A stretch of 13,543 bases of DNA from an uncultured Lachnospiraceae bacterium (GTDB lineage: Bacteria; Bacillota; Clostridia; Lachnospirales; Lachnospiraceae). The position numbers and the translations under genes are program-made. This document shows, in pieces, positions 7,006 to 13,543 of this stretch (positions within the stretch are counted from its first letter, which is position 1; each line of letters opens with the position of its first letter). Under the pieces are notes generated by a model that did not search any database, was not told the DNA's origin, and saw only the letters and a list, made by a program, of their open reading frames with translations. The stretch is from NCBI GenBank assembly GCA_946549155.1, contig CAMNQN010000075.1:1-13543 (forward strand), written 5' to 3'.

Positions 7006-8019
7006 ATGGATAAACAGGTACATACTTCCCGGGTTGGAGAAGAATTTGCGCAGGAAATGAAAAAGCAAAGCCAGAAAGAACGGTTCATGTCGTTAGCCCC
7101 GCTGATCATACTGCTGGTGCTGATTGTGATATTTTCAGTGACTGCCCAGGGTTTTTTCTCCATCAATAATTTTTATAACCTGCTGAATCAGGCAGCGATA
7201 CCTCTGGTGATGTCACTTGGTCTGACTTTCGTTATTCTGATGGGGAGTACGGACCTGTCCGCGGAGGGGCTGGGCGGTTTTATCGGTTCAGTGGTGGCGC
7301 TGATGGTATTAAATTCCAAGAATGATATGAATCTGGGGGCGTTTGCGATACCTCTGGTGGTGCTGATATCCATCGGGGTCAGTATGCTTTCGGGTCTGCT
7401 TCATATTAAAGGGAAGCTTCCGTCTTTTATGGTATCCTACGGAGTTTCCAGTATTATGTCCGGCTTTGCGGTATTGTCTTACCGGGGGGTGCCCGCCCGT
7501 ATTCGGGATCCGCTCTTTACGGTCATGGCCCAGGGAAATTTCCTTGGGATTCCTTATCTGACCTGGATTGCGATTGTGACGTTTGTGATTGCTTACATTT
7601 TACAGAACCGGACGAGATTTGGCAGCTATGTGATGGCGATTGGAGATAACGAAGCCATTGCGAAAAATATTGGCATTAACATTGAATGGACAAAATTCAA
7701 GGTATTTGTCTGGCTTGGACTGTGCATCGGCATTGTGGGTGTAATGGGTGCTGTCCGTGTGGGCCAGGGAGACGTGGGGATTGGAAGCGATCTGGTATTT
7801 CCGGCCATCACCTCGGTGGTAGTGGGCGGCACCAGCCTTTCCGGCGGGAAGGGCGGCGTAGTCCATACGCTGATCGGAGCGTTTATTGTTACCGTCATTA
7901 ATAATGCGCTGGTACTTTTGGGGGTCAGCCCCTATATCCAGCAGGCGGTGCAGGGCTTGATTATTCTCGGCGCGGTGGCGCTGTCGGTTCCCCATGGCAA
8001 AAATCTGATTGTAAAGTAG
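7006..8019 (+). CDS. Sugar ABC transporter permease 1 (RbsC family)
   Basis: A 337-residue integral membrane protein of the BPD_transp_2 (RbsC/AraH/LsrC) family, forming part of the translocation path. A hydrophilic N-terminus of about 30 residues is followed by around eight to ten membrane segments, the first being PLIILLVLIVIFSVTA. Family marks are LMGSTDLSAEG (equivalent to GxxDLSVG in RbsC), AIGDNEAIAKNIGIN in the cytoplasmic loop that contacts the ATPase, and VVGGTSLSGGKGGVVHTLIG near the C-terminus. The ribosome binding site GAGGAG (6991-6996) lies 9 bases before the ATG. It is 60 bp after the binding protein and 15 bp before the ATPase gene. Confidence 0.93.
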   Translation: MDKQVHTSRVGEEFAQEMKKQSQKERFMSLAPLIILLVLIVIFSVTAQGFFSINNFYNLLNQAAIPLVMSLGLTFVILMGSTDLSAEGLGGFIGSVVALMVLNSKNDMNLGAFAIPLVVLISIGVSMLSGLLHIKGKLPSFMVSYGVSSIMSGFAVLSYRGVPARIRDPLFTVMAQGNFLGIPYLTWIAIVTFVIAYILQNRTRFGSYVMAIGDNEAIAKNIGINIEWTKFKVFVWLGLCIGIVGVMGAVRVGQGDVGIGSDLVFPAITSVVVGGTSLSGGKGGVVHTLIGAFIVTVINNALVLLGVSPYIQQAVQGLIILGAVALSVPHGKNLIVK

Positions 8020-8034
8020 AGGAGGGAAAATGTG

Positions 8035-9567
8035 ATGGAACGTAAATTACTGATGTCCATGAAAAACATCGTGAAACAATATCCGGGTACATTGGCCCTC
8101 AATGATATCAGCATGGATATATATGCAGGGGAAGTGCTGGGACTGATTGGTGAAAATGGGGCCGGAAAGTCCACGCTGATGAAAATTATGATCGGCGCGG
8201 AGACGGCTACCAGCGGGGAGCTGCGGATGCACGGGAAGAATTATGCACCGAAAAATCCCATCGAAGCCAATGCTCTGGGTGTGGGGATGGTATTCCAGGA
8301 GCAGTCCCTGATTCTGAACCTAAGCGTTGCACAGAATATATTTATTGGCCGGGAGAAACGGTTTATCCGGCATGGCTTTGTAGACAGGAAGGCGATGAAT
8401 GAGGCGGCGGCGAAGGTCCTTGCGGAGATGGAAATCCCCCAGATCAAGGCTTCCACCAGGGTTAACCGCCTGGACTTTGCATCCCGTCAGATGGTGGAGA
8501 TCGCCAAGGTGTTCGATGCGGTGAATGGGGAAGCCAAGGAGGGCTCCGTTATCCTGCTGGACGAGCCCACATCGGTGCTGAACGCGGAGGAGATTCGGCA
8601 GCTCTTTAAGCATGTGCGCAGGCTGTGCGCTGCCGGTAACGCGGTGATTTTTGTATCGCATAAGCTGGACGAGGTGATGGAGATCGCGGACCGCATCTGT
8701 GTGTTTAAGGACGGCTGTCTGGTACGGGAGATGGAGAACCGGGCGGAGGAGGTAAATGAGGCGGTTCTGTATGAGGCCATGGTGGGGCGCACCGCCTCCA
8801 ATGAGTATTATCAGCTGGGCAGGCAGCGGATGCCGGAGGAGACGGTGGTGCTGGAGCTGAAAAACCTTTCGAAGCGGGGCTTTTTCGCGGATGTGAGCCT
8901 GCAGCTTCACCGGGGAGAAATCATCGGTATCTGCGGTGTGATCGGCTCCGGAAAAGAGGAGCTGTGCGCGGTGATCAGCGGGGATGAGGATCCCACCTCC
9001 GGTGAGATTGTCATAGGCGGGAAGGTCTGTAAGCTGCCGTCTCCCCATTCAGCGCTGCGACAGGGCATTCTGTCTGTACCCAGGGAGCGCCGGGCCGGCG
9101 GCATCATCTCTGATTTTTCCGCCTATGAGAATATTTATATGAGTAACTATGATAAGGTGAAGAAAAACGGGGTTATTTCTCCGAAACTTGCCAGGGAACA
9201 GGCGGAGGAGTACCGGAAGGAACTGGACATCAAGCTTCCCAATGTGGATCAGAAGGTGGGGAACTTAAGCGGAGGCAATGCGCAGAAGGTGGTTTTCGCC
9301 CGGGTGCTGGCATCCGACGCGGAGGTGCTGCTTCTGGATCATCCCACCCGGGGCGTGGATGTGGGGGCCAAGGCGGAGATTTACTCCATTATCCGGGATA
9401 TTGCCAACCAGGGAAAGAGCCTGATCGTGCTGGGCGATACGCTGGAGGAATCCATTGGACTGAGCAACCGCGTGGTGGTGATGAAGGATGGCGAGGTGAC
9501 CCGGATTTTTGACGCTCCGCCGGAGAAAAAGCCGGAACAGGTTGATATTGTAAAATACATGATGTGA
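8035..9567 (+). CDS. Sugar ABC transporter ATP-binding protein with two ABC domains (RbsA/MglA type)
   Basis: A 510-residue cytoplasmic ATPase made of two fused nucleotide-binding domains, the normal size for RbsA-like proteins. Domain 1 has Walker A GENGAGKST (39-47), Q-loop Gln88, Walker B VILLDE (172-177) and H-loop His209, but its signature position reads LDFASRQ (146-152) rather than LSxGxxQ. Domain 2 has a degenerate Walker A GVIGSGKEE (301-309), a good signature LSGGN (411-415), and Walker B LLLDH (432-436), with His436 in place of the catalytic Glu and Asp468 at the H-loop. One composite ATP site (domain 1 Walker motifs plus domain 2 signature) therefore looks active and the other degenerate. 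AGGAGGG precedes the start. GTG 8032 is an alternative start, adding one residue. It lies 15 bp after permease 1, and its stop overlaps the ribosome binding site of permease 2. Confidence 0.94.
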   Translation: MERKLLMSMKNIVKQYPGTLALNDISMDIYAGEVLGLIGENGAGKSTLMKIMIGAETATSGELRMHGKNYAPKNPIEANALGVGMVFQEQSLILNLSVAQNIFIGREKRFIRHGFVDRKAMNEAAAKVLAEMEIPQIKASTRVNRLDFASRQMVEIAKVFDAVNGEAKEGSVILLDEPTSVLNAEEIRQLFKHVRRLCAAGNAVIFVSHKLDEVMEIADRICVFKDGCLVREMENRAEEVNEAVLYEAMVGRTASNEYYQLGRQRMPEETVVLELKNLSKRGFFADVSLQLHRGEIIGICGVIGSGKEELCAVISGDEDPTSGEIVIGGKVCKLPSPHSALRQGILSVPRERRAGGIISDFSAYENIYMSNYDKVKKNGVISPKLAREQAEEYRKELDIKLPNVDQKVGNLSGGNAQKVVFARVLASDAEVLLLDHPTRGVDVGAKAEIYSIIRDIANQGKSLIVLGDTLEESIGLSNRVVVMKDGEVTRIFDAPPEKKPEQVDIVKYMM

Positions 9568-9577
9568 GGTGAAAAAG

Positions 9578-10558
9578 ATGCAGAAAGAAAATTCAATGTG
9601 GAGTAAGCTTGCGTTTAACCGGGAAACCATGATAAAATTGTTTTCTCTGGTATCTGTGATCGTCATCTCGTGCGTGTTCTGCGTCATGAGCCCGGCCTTC
9701 TTAAGCCGCCGGAATCTGCTGAACATTCTGAAGGACCTTTCGCCGGTGCTGATGCTGGCCTGCGGTGAGGCATTCGTTCTGATGCTGGGGTCCATCGACC
9801 TGTCCACAGGTTGTATCGCTTCCTGCGCTGCCGTGATGCTGACGGTGCTGCTGGGAAAAATCGGGCCGGCTGCTTATCTGGTGGTTTTGGGATATGGTGT
9901 TTTTGCAGGATTGTTTAACGGTGTGGCTCACACCTATCTTCAGATTCCATCCTTTATCGCCACGCTGAGCACCCAGGCCATCTGGCAAAGCTGCGCTTAC
10001 CTGCTTTCCGGCGGCCAGCCGCTGGCGATGCTGCCGGATATCTGGCCCTACGTAAACTGGGGCAAGGCAAGCTTTTTTGAATGCGTTCCGCTGTTGTTTG
10101 TGGTGGCGTTTCTCGTGCTTCTGGCCTATACAGTTATCAGCAAATATACCGGGATCGGAAAGACGGTCTTTGCTGTGGGCTCCAACGAGCGGGCCACCTG
10201 GCTGATGGGACAGAATGTGCGGCTGGCAAAGATGCTGGCGTTTCTGATGTCCGGCCTGGGCGCGGCGATTGCGGGGATTTTCTTTGCGGTAAAATTAAAA
10301 AGCAGAATCCCCACGGTGGGGGTTCAGTACAATATGCTGGGCATCGCGGCGGCGGTGCTGGGCGGTGTGCAGATGACCGGAGGAAGAGGTTCTGTATTTA
10401 TGACGCTGCTGGGCGCTCTGCTGATTACGATTATTCAGAACGGCATGAATGTTATCGGCGTGGACGGGCTGTGGCAGCAGATAATCTTTGGCGCGCTGAT
10501 GCTGGCGGCGATCTTTATGAATTCAGACAAGGATCATAAGGGACTGGTGGTTAAATAG
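9578..10558 (+). CDS. Sugar ABC transporter permease 2 (RbsC family)
   Basis: A 326-residue membrane protein of the same BPD_transp_2 family as the first permease but clearly divergent from it. It has several membrane segments beginning around FSLVSVIVISCVFCVMS, the motif LGSIDLSTG, the ATPase-facing loop AVGSNERATWLMGQNVRLAK, and LGGVQMTGGRGSVFMTLLGA near the C-terminus. Two different permeases with one double ATPase suggest a heterodimeric channel, as in LsrCD or YtfT-YjfF. The ATG at 9578 follows GAGGTGA (9566-9572), which overlaps the ATPase stop codon, so translation is probably coupled. GTG 9569 is in frame but lies within that ribosome binding site and is rejected. Confidence 0.93.
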   Translation: MQKENSMWSKLAFNRETMIKLFSLVSVIVISCVFCVMSPAFLSRRNLLNILKDLSPVLMLACGEAFVLMLGSIDLSTGCIASCAAVMLTVLLGKIGPAAYLVVLGYGVFAGLFNGVAHTYLQIPSFIATLSTQAIWQSCAYLLSGGQPLAMLPDIWPYVNWGKASFFECVPLLFVVAFLVLLAYTVISKYTGIGKTVFAVGSNERATWLMGQNVRLAKMLAFLMSGLGAAIAGIFFAVKLKSRIPTVGVQYNMLGIAAAVLGGVQMTGGRGSVFMTLLGALLITIIQNGMNVIGVDGLWQQIIFGALMLAAIFMNSDKDHKGLVVK

Positions 10559-10582
10559 GATCGTAGGAATGGAGGAACTGGT

Positions 10583-11563
10583 ATGATTAACAAGAAAGTG
10601 AAACGAATTGAACAGCCCATCTCCGCTTTGGGAGTTGGGTGCTGGAATTTTGGCGGCGACTGGGACAATTCCAATGATGACAAGTCGGTGGAAATTATCC
10701 ATGCGGCCATTGACCTGGGGGTGAATTTTTTTGATGTGGCGCCGGTGTACGGCTGGTACCATTCGGAGAAGGTTTTGGGCAAGGCGTTAAAGGGCGGTCT
10801 GCGGGATAAGGTGACCATCGCTTCCAAGTGCGGTCTGCTGTGGGACGAAAACCACAAGACCAGAAACGATCTGTCCAGAAAGAGTATCCTGGAGGAGATC
10901 GACGGCAGCCTTTCCAGGCTGGATGTGGATTACATTGATATCTATCAGCTGCATTGGCCGGATCCTAATACGCCCATCGAGGAGACGGCGCAGACGCTGC
11001 TGGAAATCAAGGAGGCGGGCAAGATCCGCCATGTGGGCCTGAGCAATTTTTCCCAGGCGGATGTGGAGAAATTTGAGAAAATTGTGCCGGTGGACTGCCA
11101 GCAGGGCCTGTACAATATGCTGGAGCGAAACACCAGTTCCTATCACAATATTCCCCTGGAGTACAAGACAGAGGATGAGATGCTGGTGACAGTGAAAAAG
11201 TACGGCCAGGCGTTTTTGCCCTACAGTCCGTATATGCAGGGCTTGCTGACGGGGCGCTTTACCCGGGAGAGAAAGTTCTCCTCCACGGATATCCGCAACG
11301 AGAACCCGAAATTCTTTGGGGAGACCTATGAGAAATATTTCAGCGGTTACGAAAAGCTGGCGGCCTTTGCGGCGGAGATGGGCAGGCCCATGAATGAGAT
11401 CTGTGTAAACTGGCTGCGTCAGAAGGAGGAGGTCACCTCCATTATCGGCGGCGCCTCCACGTTAAAGCAGCTGGAGGGAAATGTGCATGCCATGACCTGG
11501 GATATTCAGCCGGAGGAGATGGAGATCATCAACGGGATTATCGAGCCCTTCCGGTATCTGTAG
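10583..11563 (+). CDS. Aldo/keto reductase
   Basis: A 326-residue NAD(P)-dependent oxidoreductase with the (beta/alpha)8 fold of the aldo/keto reductase superfamily. All four catalytic residues are visible: Asp51 and Tyr56 in NFFDVAPVYG, Lys82 in IASKCG, and His124 in IYQLHWPDP. GKIRHVGLSNFS and the C-terminal cofactor region TSIIGGASTLKQLEGNV also match. Family members reduce or oxidise sugar aldehydes; related sugar-operon enzymes oxidise aldoses such as L-fucose to the lactone. GGAGG (10571-10575) precedes the ATG by 7 bases. The gene is 24 bp after permease 2 and certainly part of the same run. With the lactonase gene two genes downstream, an aldose 1-dehydrogenase role is attractive, but a reductase role is equally allowed by the sequence. 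Confidence 0.92.
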   Translation: MINKKVKRIEQPISALGVGCWNFGGDWDNSNDDKSVEIIHAAIDLGVNFFDVAPVYGWYHSEKVLGKALKGGLRDKVTIASKCGLLWDENHKTRNDLSRKSILEEIDGSLSRLDVDYIDIYQLHWPDPNTPIEETAQTLLEIKEAGKIRHVGLSNFSQADVEKFEKIVPVDCQQGLYNMLERNTSSYHNIPLEYKTEDEMLVTVKKYGQAFLPYSPYMQGLLTGRFTRERKFSSTDIRNENPKFFGETYEKYFSGYEKLAAFAAEMGRPMNEICVNWLRQKEEVTSIIGGASTLKQLEGNVHAMTWDIQPEEMEIINGIIEPFRYL

Positions 11564-11611
11564 GAGAAAAAAAGAACAGGAGCATGCGGAGATTGCGCAG
11601 GGGTGATTGAT

Positions 11612-12505
11612 ATGGCGAAAAAAGCGATCGTAACAGGAGGCAGCAGGGGCATCGGCAAGGGTATCGTATTTGCGCTGGCGCGGGAAGGGTATGACGTGGC
11701 CTTCACCTATTCTTCGAAGCGGGAAGCGGCAGTGCAGGCGGCGAAGGAGGTGCAGGAGAAGTATAAAAGGAGATGCTTCTTCTATCAGGTATCCCTGGAA
11801 CAGCCTGAGGCAGCCCATGAGATGTTTCAGAAGGCGGCGGCGGATCTGGGGGGACTGGATCTGCTGGTGAATAACGCGGGGCTGACCATCTGTGAGGCCA
11901 TTCAGAATATTACGGAGGAGCAGCTGGATCATCTGCTGAATCTGGATTTCCGCTCCTTTGTCCTGCTGATGCGGGACGCCACCCGGTACATGATTGACCA
12001 CCGGGTGAGGGGGAATGTGGTGAATATCGTTTCTTCCAGAGGCCAGCGGGCTTATCCGGAGTGCGGCGTGTACTGCGGGCTGAAGGCGGGACTGATTCAT
12101 GCAACGAAAGCTTTTGCGCTGGATGTGTCGGCCTATGGCATCCGGATCAATAATGTGGCGCCGGGAGCCACCAGAATCCGGACGAAGGAGGAGCTGGCTG
12201 CCATGCCCGCCGGGGATGTCAGCGATTATTACTGGAGAGCGGAGTATGAGGATAAAACAAAGGAGATTATTTCGGACTTCTGGGACGAGCTGGGAGAACT
12301 GATCCCTCTGGGCCGGGCCGGAACGCCGGAGGATATCGCCAATGCGGTATTGTTTCTGGCTTCGGATAAGGCGTCCTATATCACCGGGGAGACGCTGCGG
12401 GTGGACGGCGGCCTGATTTTGCCCGGGATGCCGGAGGGCTTCGCGGGGCAGAGCGGCGCCGGGGCTTCCGGCTGGGGACGGCCGGAAGCGGAGGATGGAG
12501 TATGA
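11612..12505 (+). CDS. Short-chain dehydrogenase/reductase (classical SDR)
   Basis: A 297-residue classical SDR with a Rossmann fold. The cofactor motif TGGSRGIG is at residues 8-15, NNAG at 87-90, and the catalytic Ser141, Tyr154 and Lys158 lie in IVSSRG and YCGLK with normal spacing. RINNVAPGATRI and ITGETLRVDGG are typical C-terminal marks. The last 25 or so residues, after VDGGLILPG, are a Gly/Ala-rich extension that classical SDRs usually lack; it covers the approach to the next gene. The start is ATG 11612 with AGGGG (11599-11603) upstream; GTG 11603 overlaps that site. Likely substrate is the sugar, polyol or keto-sugar handled by this operon. It is 48 bp after the reductase gene and overlaps the lactonase start by 4 bp. 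Confidence 0.92.
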   Translation: MAKKAIVTGGSRGIGKGIVFALAREGYDVAFTYSSKREAAVQAAKEVQEKYKRRCFFYQVSLEQPEAAHEMFQKAAADLGGLDLLVNNAGLTICEAIQNITEEQLDHLLNLDFRSFVLLMRDATRYMIDHRVRGNVVNIVSSRGQRAYPECGVYCGLKAGLIHATKAFALDVSAYGIRINNVAPGATRIRTKEELAAMPAGDVSDYYWRAEYEDKTKEIISDFWDELGELIPLGRAGTPEDIANAVLFLASDKASYITGETLRVDGGLILPGMPEGFAGQSGAGASGWGRPEAEDGV

Positions 12506-13506
12506 GATATGGATTCTATACCGGCTCCTACGGGGAAGCGGGGGAGGAAGGAATCCTGCGCTTTTGTCTGGATACCAGGGAAGGGACGCTGGAAAAGGAA
12601 TATGGGTATGGGGGGATTGTTCATCCCTCCTATCTTTGCATCCATCGGGAGAAGGCTATGCTGTATGCTGTGCAGGAGCAGGTGCCGGAGGGAAGGATCC
12701 ATGCGCTGCGGATTGGGAAAAAGGGCCTGGAGAAGGCGGGATCCCTGTCCTCCCGGGGAGCGGATCCCTGCCATTTGATGCTGGCCTCTTCGGGGAAGCT
12801 GCTGTATGTGGCGAATTATACCAGCGGGTCCCTGGGGGCAGTCGCACTGGATGAAGAGGGCATTCCTGTTGGGATGACGGACTTTAAGCAGCATGAGGGC
12901 AGGGGAAGGGACGCTAAGCGGCAGGAGCGGGCCCATGTGCATTTCCTGAAGGAAAACGGGGGACGACTGTTCGTGTGCGATTTGGGGCTGGACCGGGTGT
13001 TTCTCTACAGGGGTCAGCCTCTTTTGCAGGAGGGCGTCCTGACGCTTCCGCCGGGAAGCGGACCCCGCCATCTGGAGCTTGCCCCGGGGCATTCCGACAT
13101 GGTGTATGTGCTCTGCGAGCTGTCCAGCCAGGTGGCGGCATTTCGGAAAACGGGGACAGGATATGAGCTGGTGCAGAGCCTGTCCGCCCTGCCGGAGGAG
13201 TTTTCCGGGGAGAGCACCGCGGCGGCCATTAAGTGTTCCGGGGACCTGCTGTTTGCCAGTAACCGGGGGCATGACAGCATTGCGGTGTTCCGGATTTTGG
13301 AGGACGGCACCCTGAAGCGGACGGGGATTTTTGGCACCGGAGGCAGGACACCCAGGGATTTTGCGCTGTTTGGGGATTATCTTGTGGCGGCCAACCAGGA
13401 CTCCGATCTGCTCACCGTGCTGAAGCTGTGCAGGGAGAGCGGAGCACTGGAGCTGACGGATATAAGGGCGTCTGCGGTGCGTCCCTGCTGCGTTCTGTCG
13501 GAATAG
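12502..13506 (+). CDS. Lactonase-family beta-propeller protein (6-phosphogluconolactonase type)
   Basis: A 334-residue protein of the seven-bladed beta-propeller lactonase family (PF10282; 6-phosphogluconolactonase YbhE/Pgl and related enzymes), of normal length. Characteristic stretches are MRYGFYTGSY at the start, LLYVANYTSGSLGAVAL, RAHVHFLKENGGRLFVCDLG followed by LDRVFLY, GSGPRHLELAP, YVLCELSSQVAAF, FASNRGHDSIAVFRILEDGT and DYLVAANQDSDLLTVL. No signal peptide, so cytoplasmic. It would hydrolyse a sugar lactone to the aldonic acid, accepting the product of one of the upstream dehydrogenases. The start overlaps the SDR stop as ATGA, with GAGG (12491-12494) as ribosome binding site, so translation is coupled. 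Some propellers of this family have other roles, so the lactonase activity is inferred. Confidence 0.9.
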   Translation: MRYGFYTGSYGEAGEEGILRFCLDTREGTLEKEYGYGGIVHPSYLCIHREKAMLYAVQEQVPEGRIHALRIGKKGLEKAGSLSSRGADPCHLMLASSGKLLYVANYTSGSLGAVALDEEGIPVGMTDFKQHEGRGRDAKRQERAHVHFLKENGGRLFVCDLGLDRVFLYRGQPLLQEGVLTLPPGSGPRHLELAPGHSDMVYVLCELSSQVAAFRKTGTGYELVQSLSALPEEFSGESTAAAIKCSGDLLFASNRGHDSIAVFRILEDGTLKRTGIFGTGGRTPRDFALFGDYLVAANQDSDLLTVLKLCRESGALELTDIRASAVRPCCVLSE

Positions 13507-13543
13507 GACGCCGGGCCGGGAAGCATGGCCGCGTTCTGCCGTT
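13507..13543. other. Short sequence after the last gene
   Basis: Thirty-seven bases to the window end. A GC-rich stretch holds an ATG at 13525 with no well-placed ribosome binding site, too short to call. No terminator is visible, so the operon may continue. Confidence 0.4.

Noticed and set aside
12376..13272. A 298-codon open frame on the minus strand inside the lactonase gene
   Set aside because: Low-complexity Pro/Arg/His-rich shadow of a well-supported plus-strand gene.

Overview
The window looks like the chromosome of an anaerobic Gram-positive Bacillota, class Clostridia, probably Lachnospiraceae-like. Three things suggest this. Nearly every gene has a strong GGAGG-type ribosome binding site. 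The surface protein ends in an SPKTG sortase signal and carries Clostridia-type repeat modules. The transport proteins are of the RbsABC-like kind common in gut Clostridia. This is inference from style; no rRNA or marker gene is present.

Region 1 (1-3358) is a non-coding leader followed by a large cell-surface protein gene. The leader has a 14-T tract, a 19-C tract and a candidate promoter. The gene has a signal peptide, several beta-grasp repeats of the Listeria-Bacteroides/InlB B-repeat type, a Spy0128-like (DUF7601-type) domain, a charged stalk, and SPKTG plus a membrane anchor. Its signal peptide and the rest of the protein lie in different reading frames. The gene is therefore frameshifted near 515-550, by real mutation, phase variation or sequence error.

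Region 2 (3361-5631) has a convergent terminator, an IclR-family regulator on the minus strand, and a divergently transcribed Ldh2-family NAD(P)-dependent 2-hydroxyacid/2-ketoacid oxidoreductase. A perfect 22-bp inverted repeat sits just downstream of the oxidoreductase -10 box and is the best candidate operator. Divergent IclR plus Ldh2-family reductase recalls yiaJ-yiaK of E. coli.

Region 3 (5652-13506) is one long operon-like run on the plus strand, with a clear TTGACA-N17-TATGCT promoter. The order is sugar-binding protein, a stable hairpin, permease, double-domain ATPase, second permease, aldo/keto reductase, short-chain dehydrogenase and a lactonase-type beta-propeller. From the first permease onward, gaps are 48 bp or less and the last two genes overlap by 4 bp.

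Taken together, the second and third regions read as a sugar or sugar-acid uptake and oxidation locus. An importer with two different permeases brings in a substrate. Two dehydrogenases can oxidise it, plausibly to a lactone that the beta-propeller protein opens, and the Ldh2-family enzyme interconverts a keto acid and a hydroxy acid. No kinase, isomerase, aldolase or dehydratase lies inside the window, so the substrate and end product cannot be fixed. No RNA genes, insertion sequences, CRISPR arrays or phage genes were seen.
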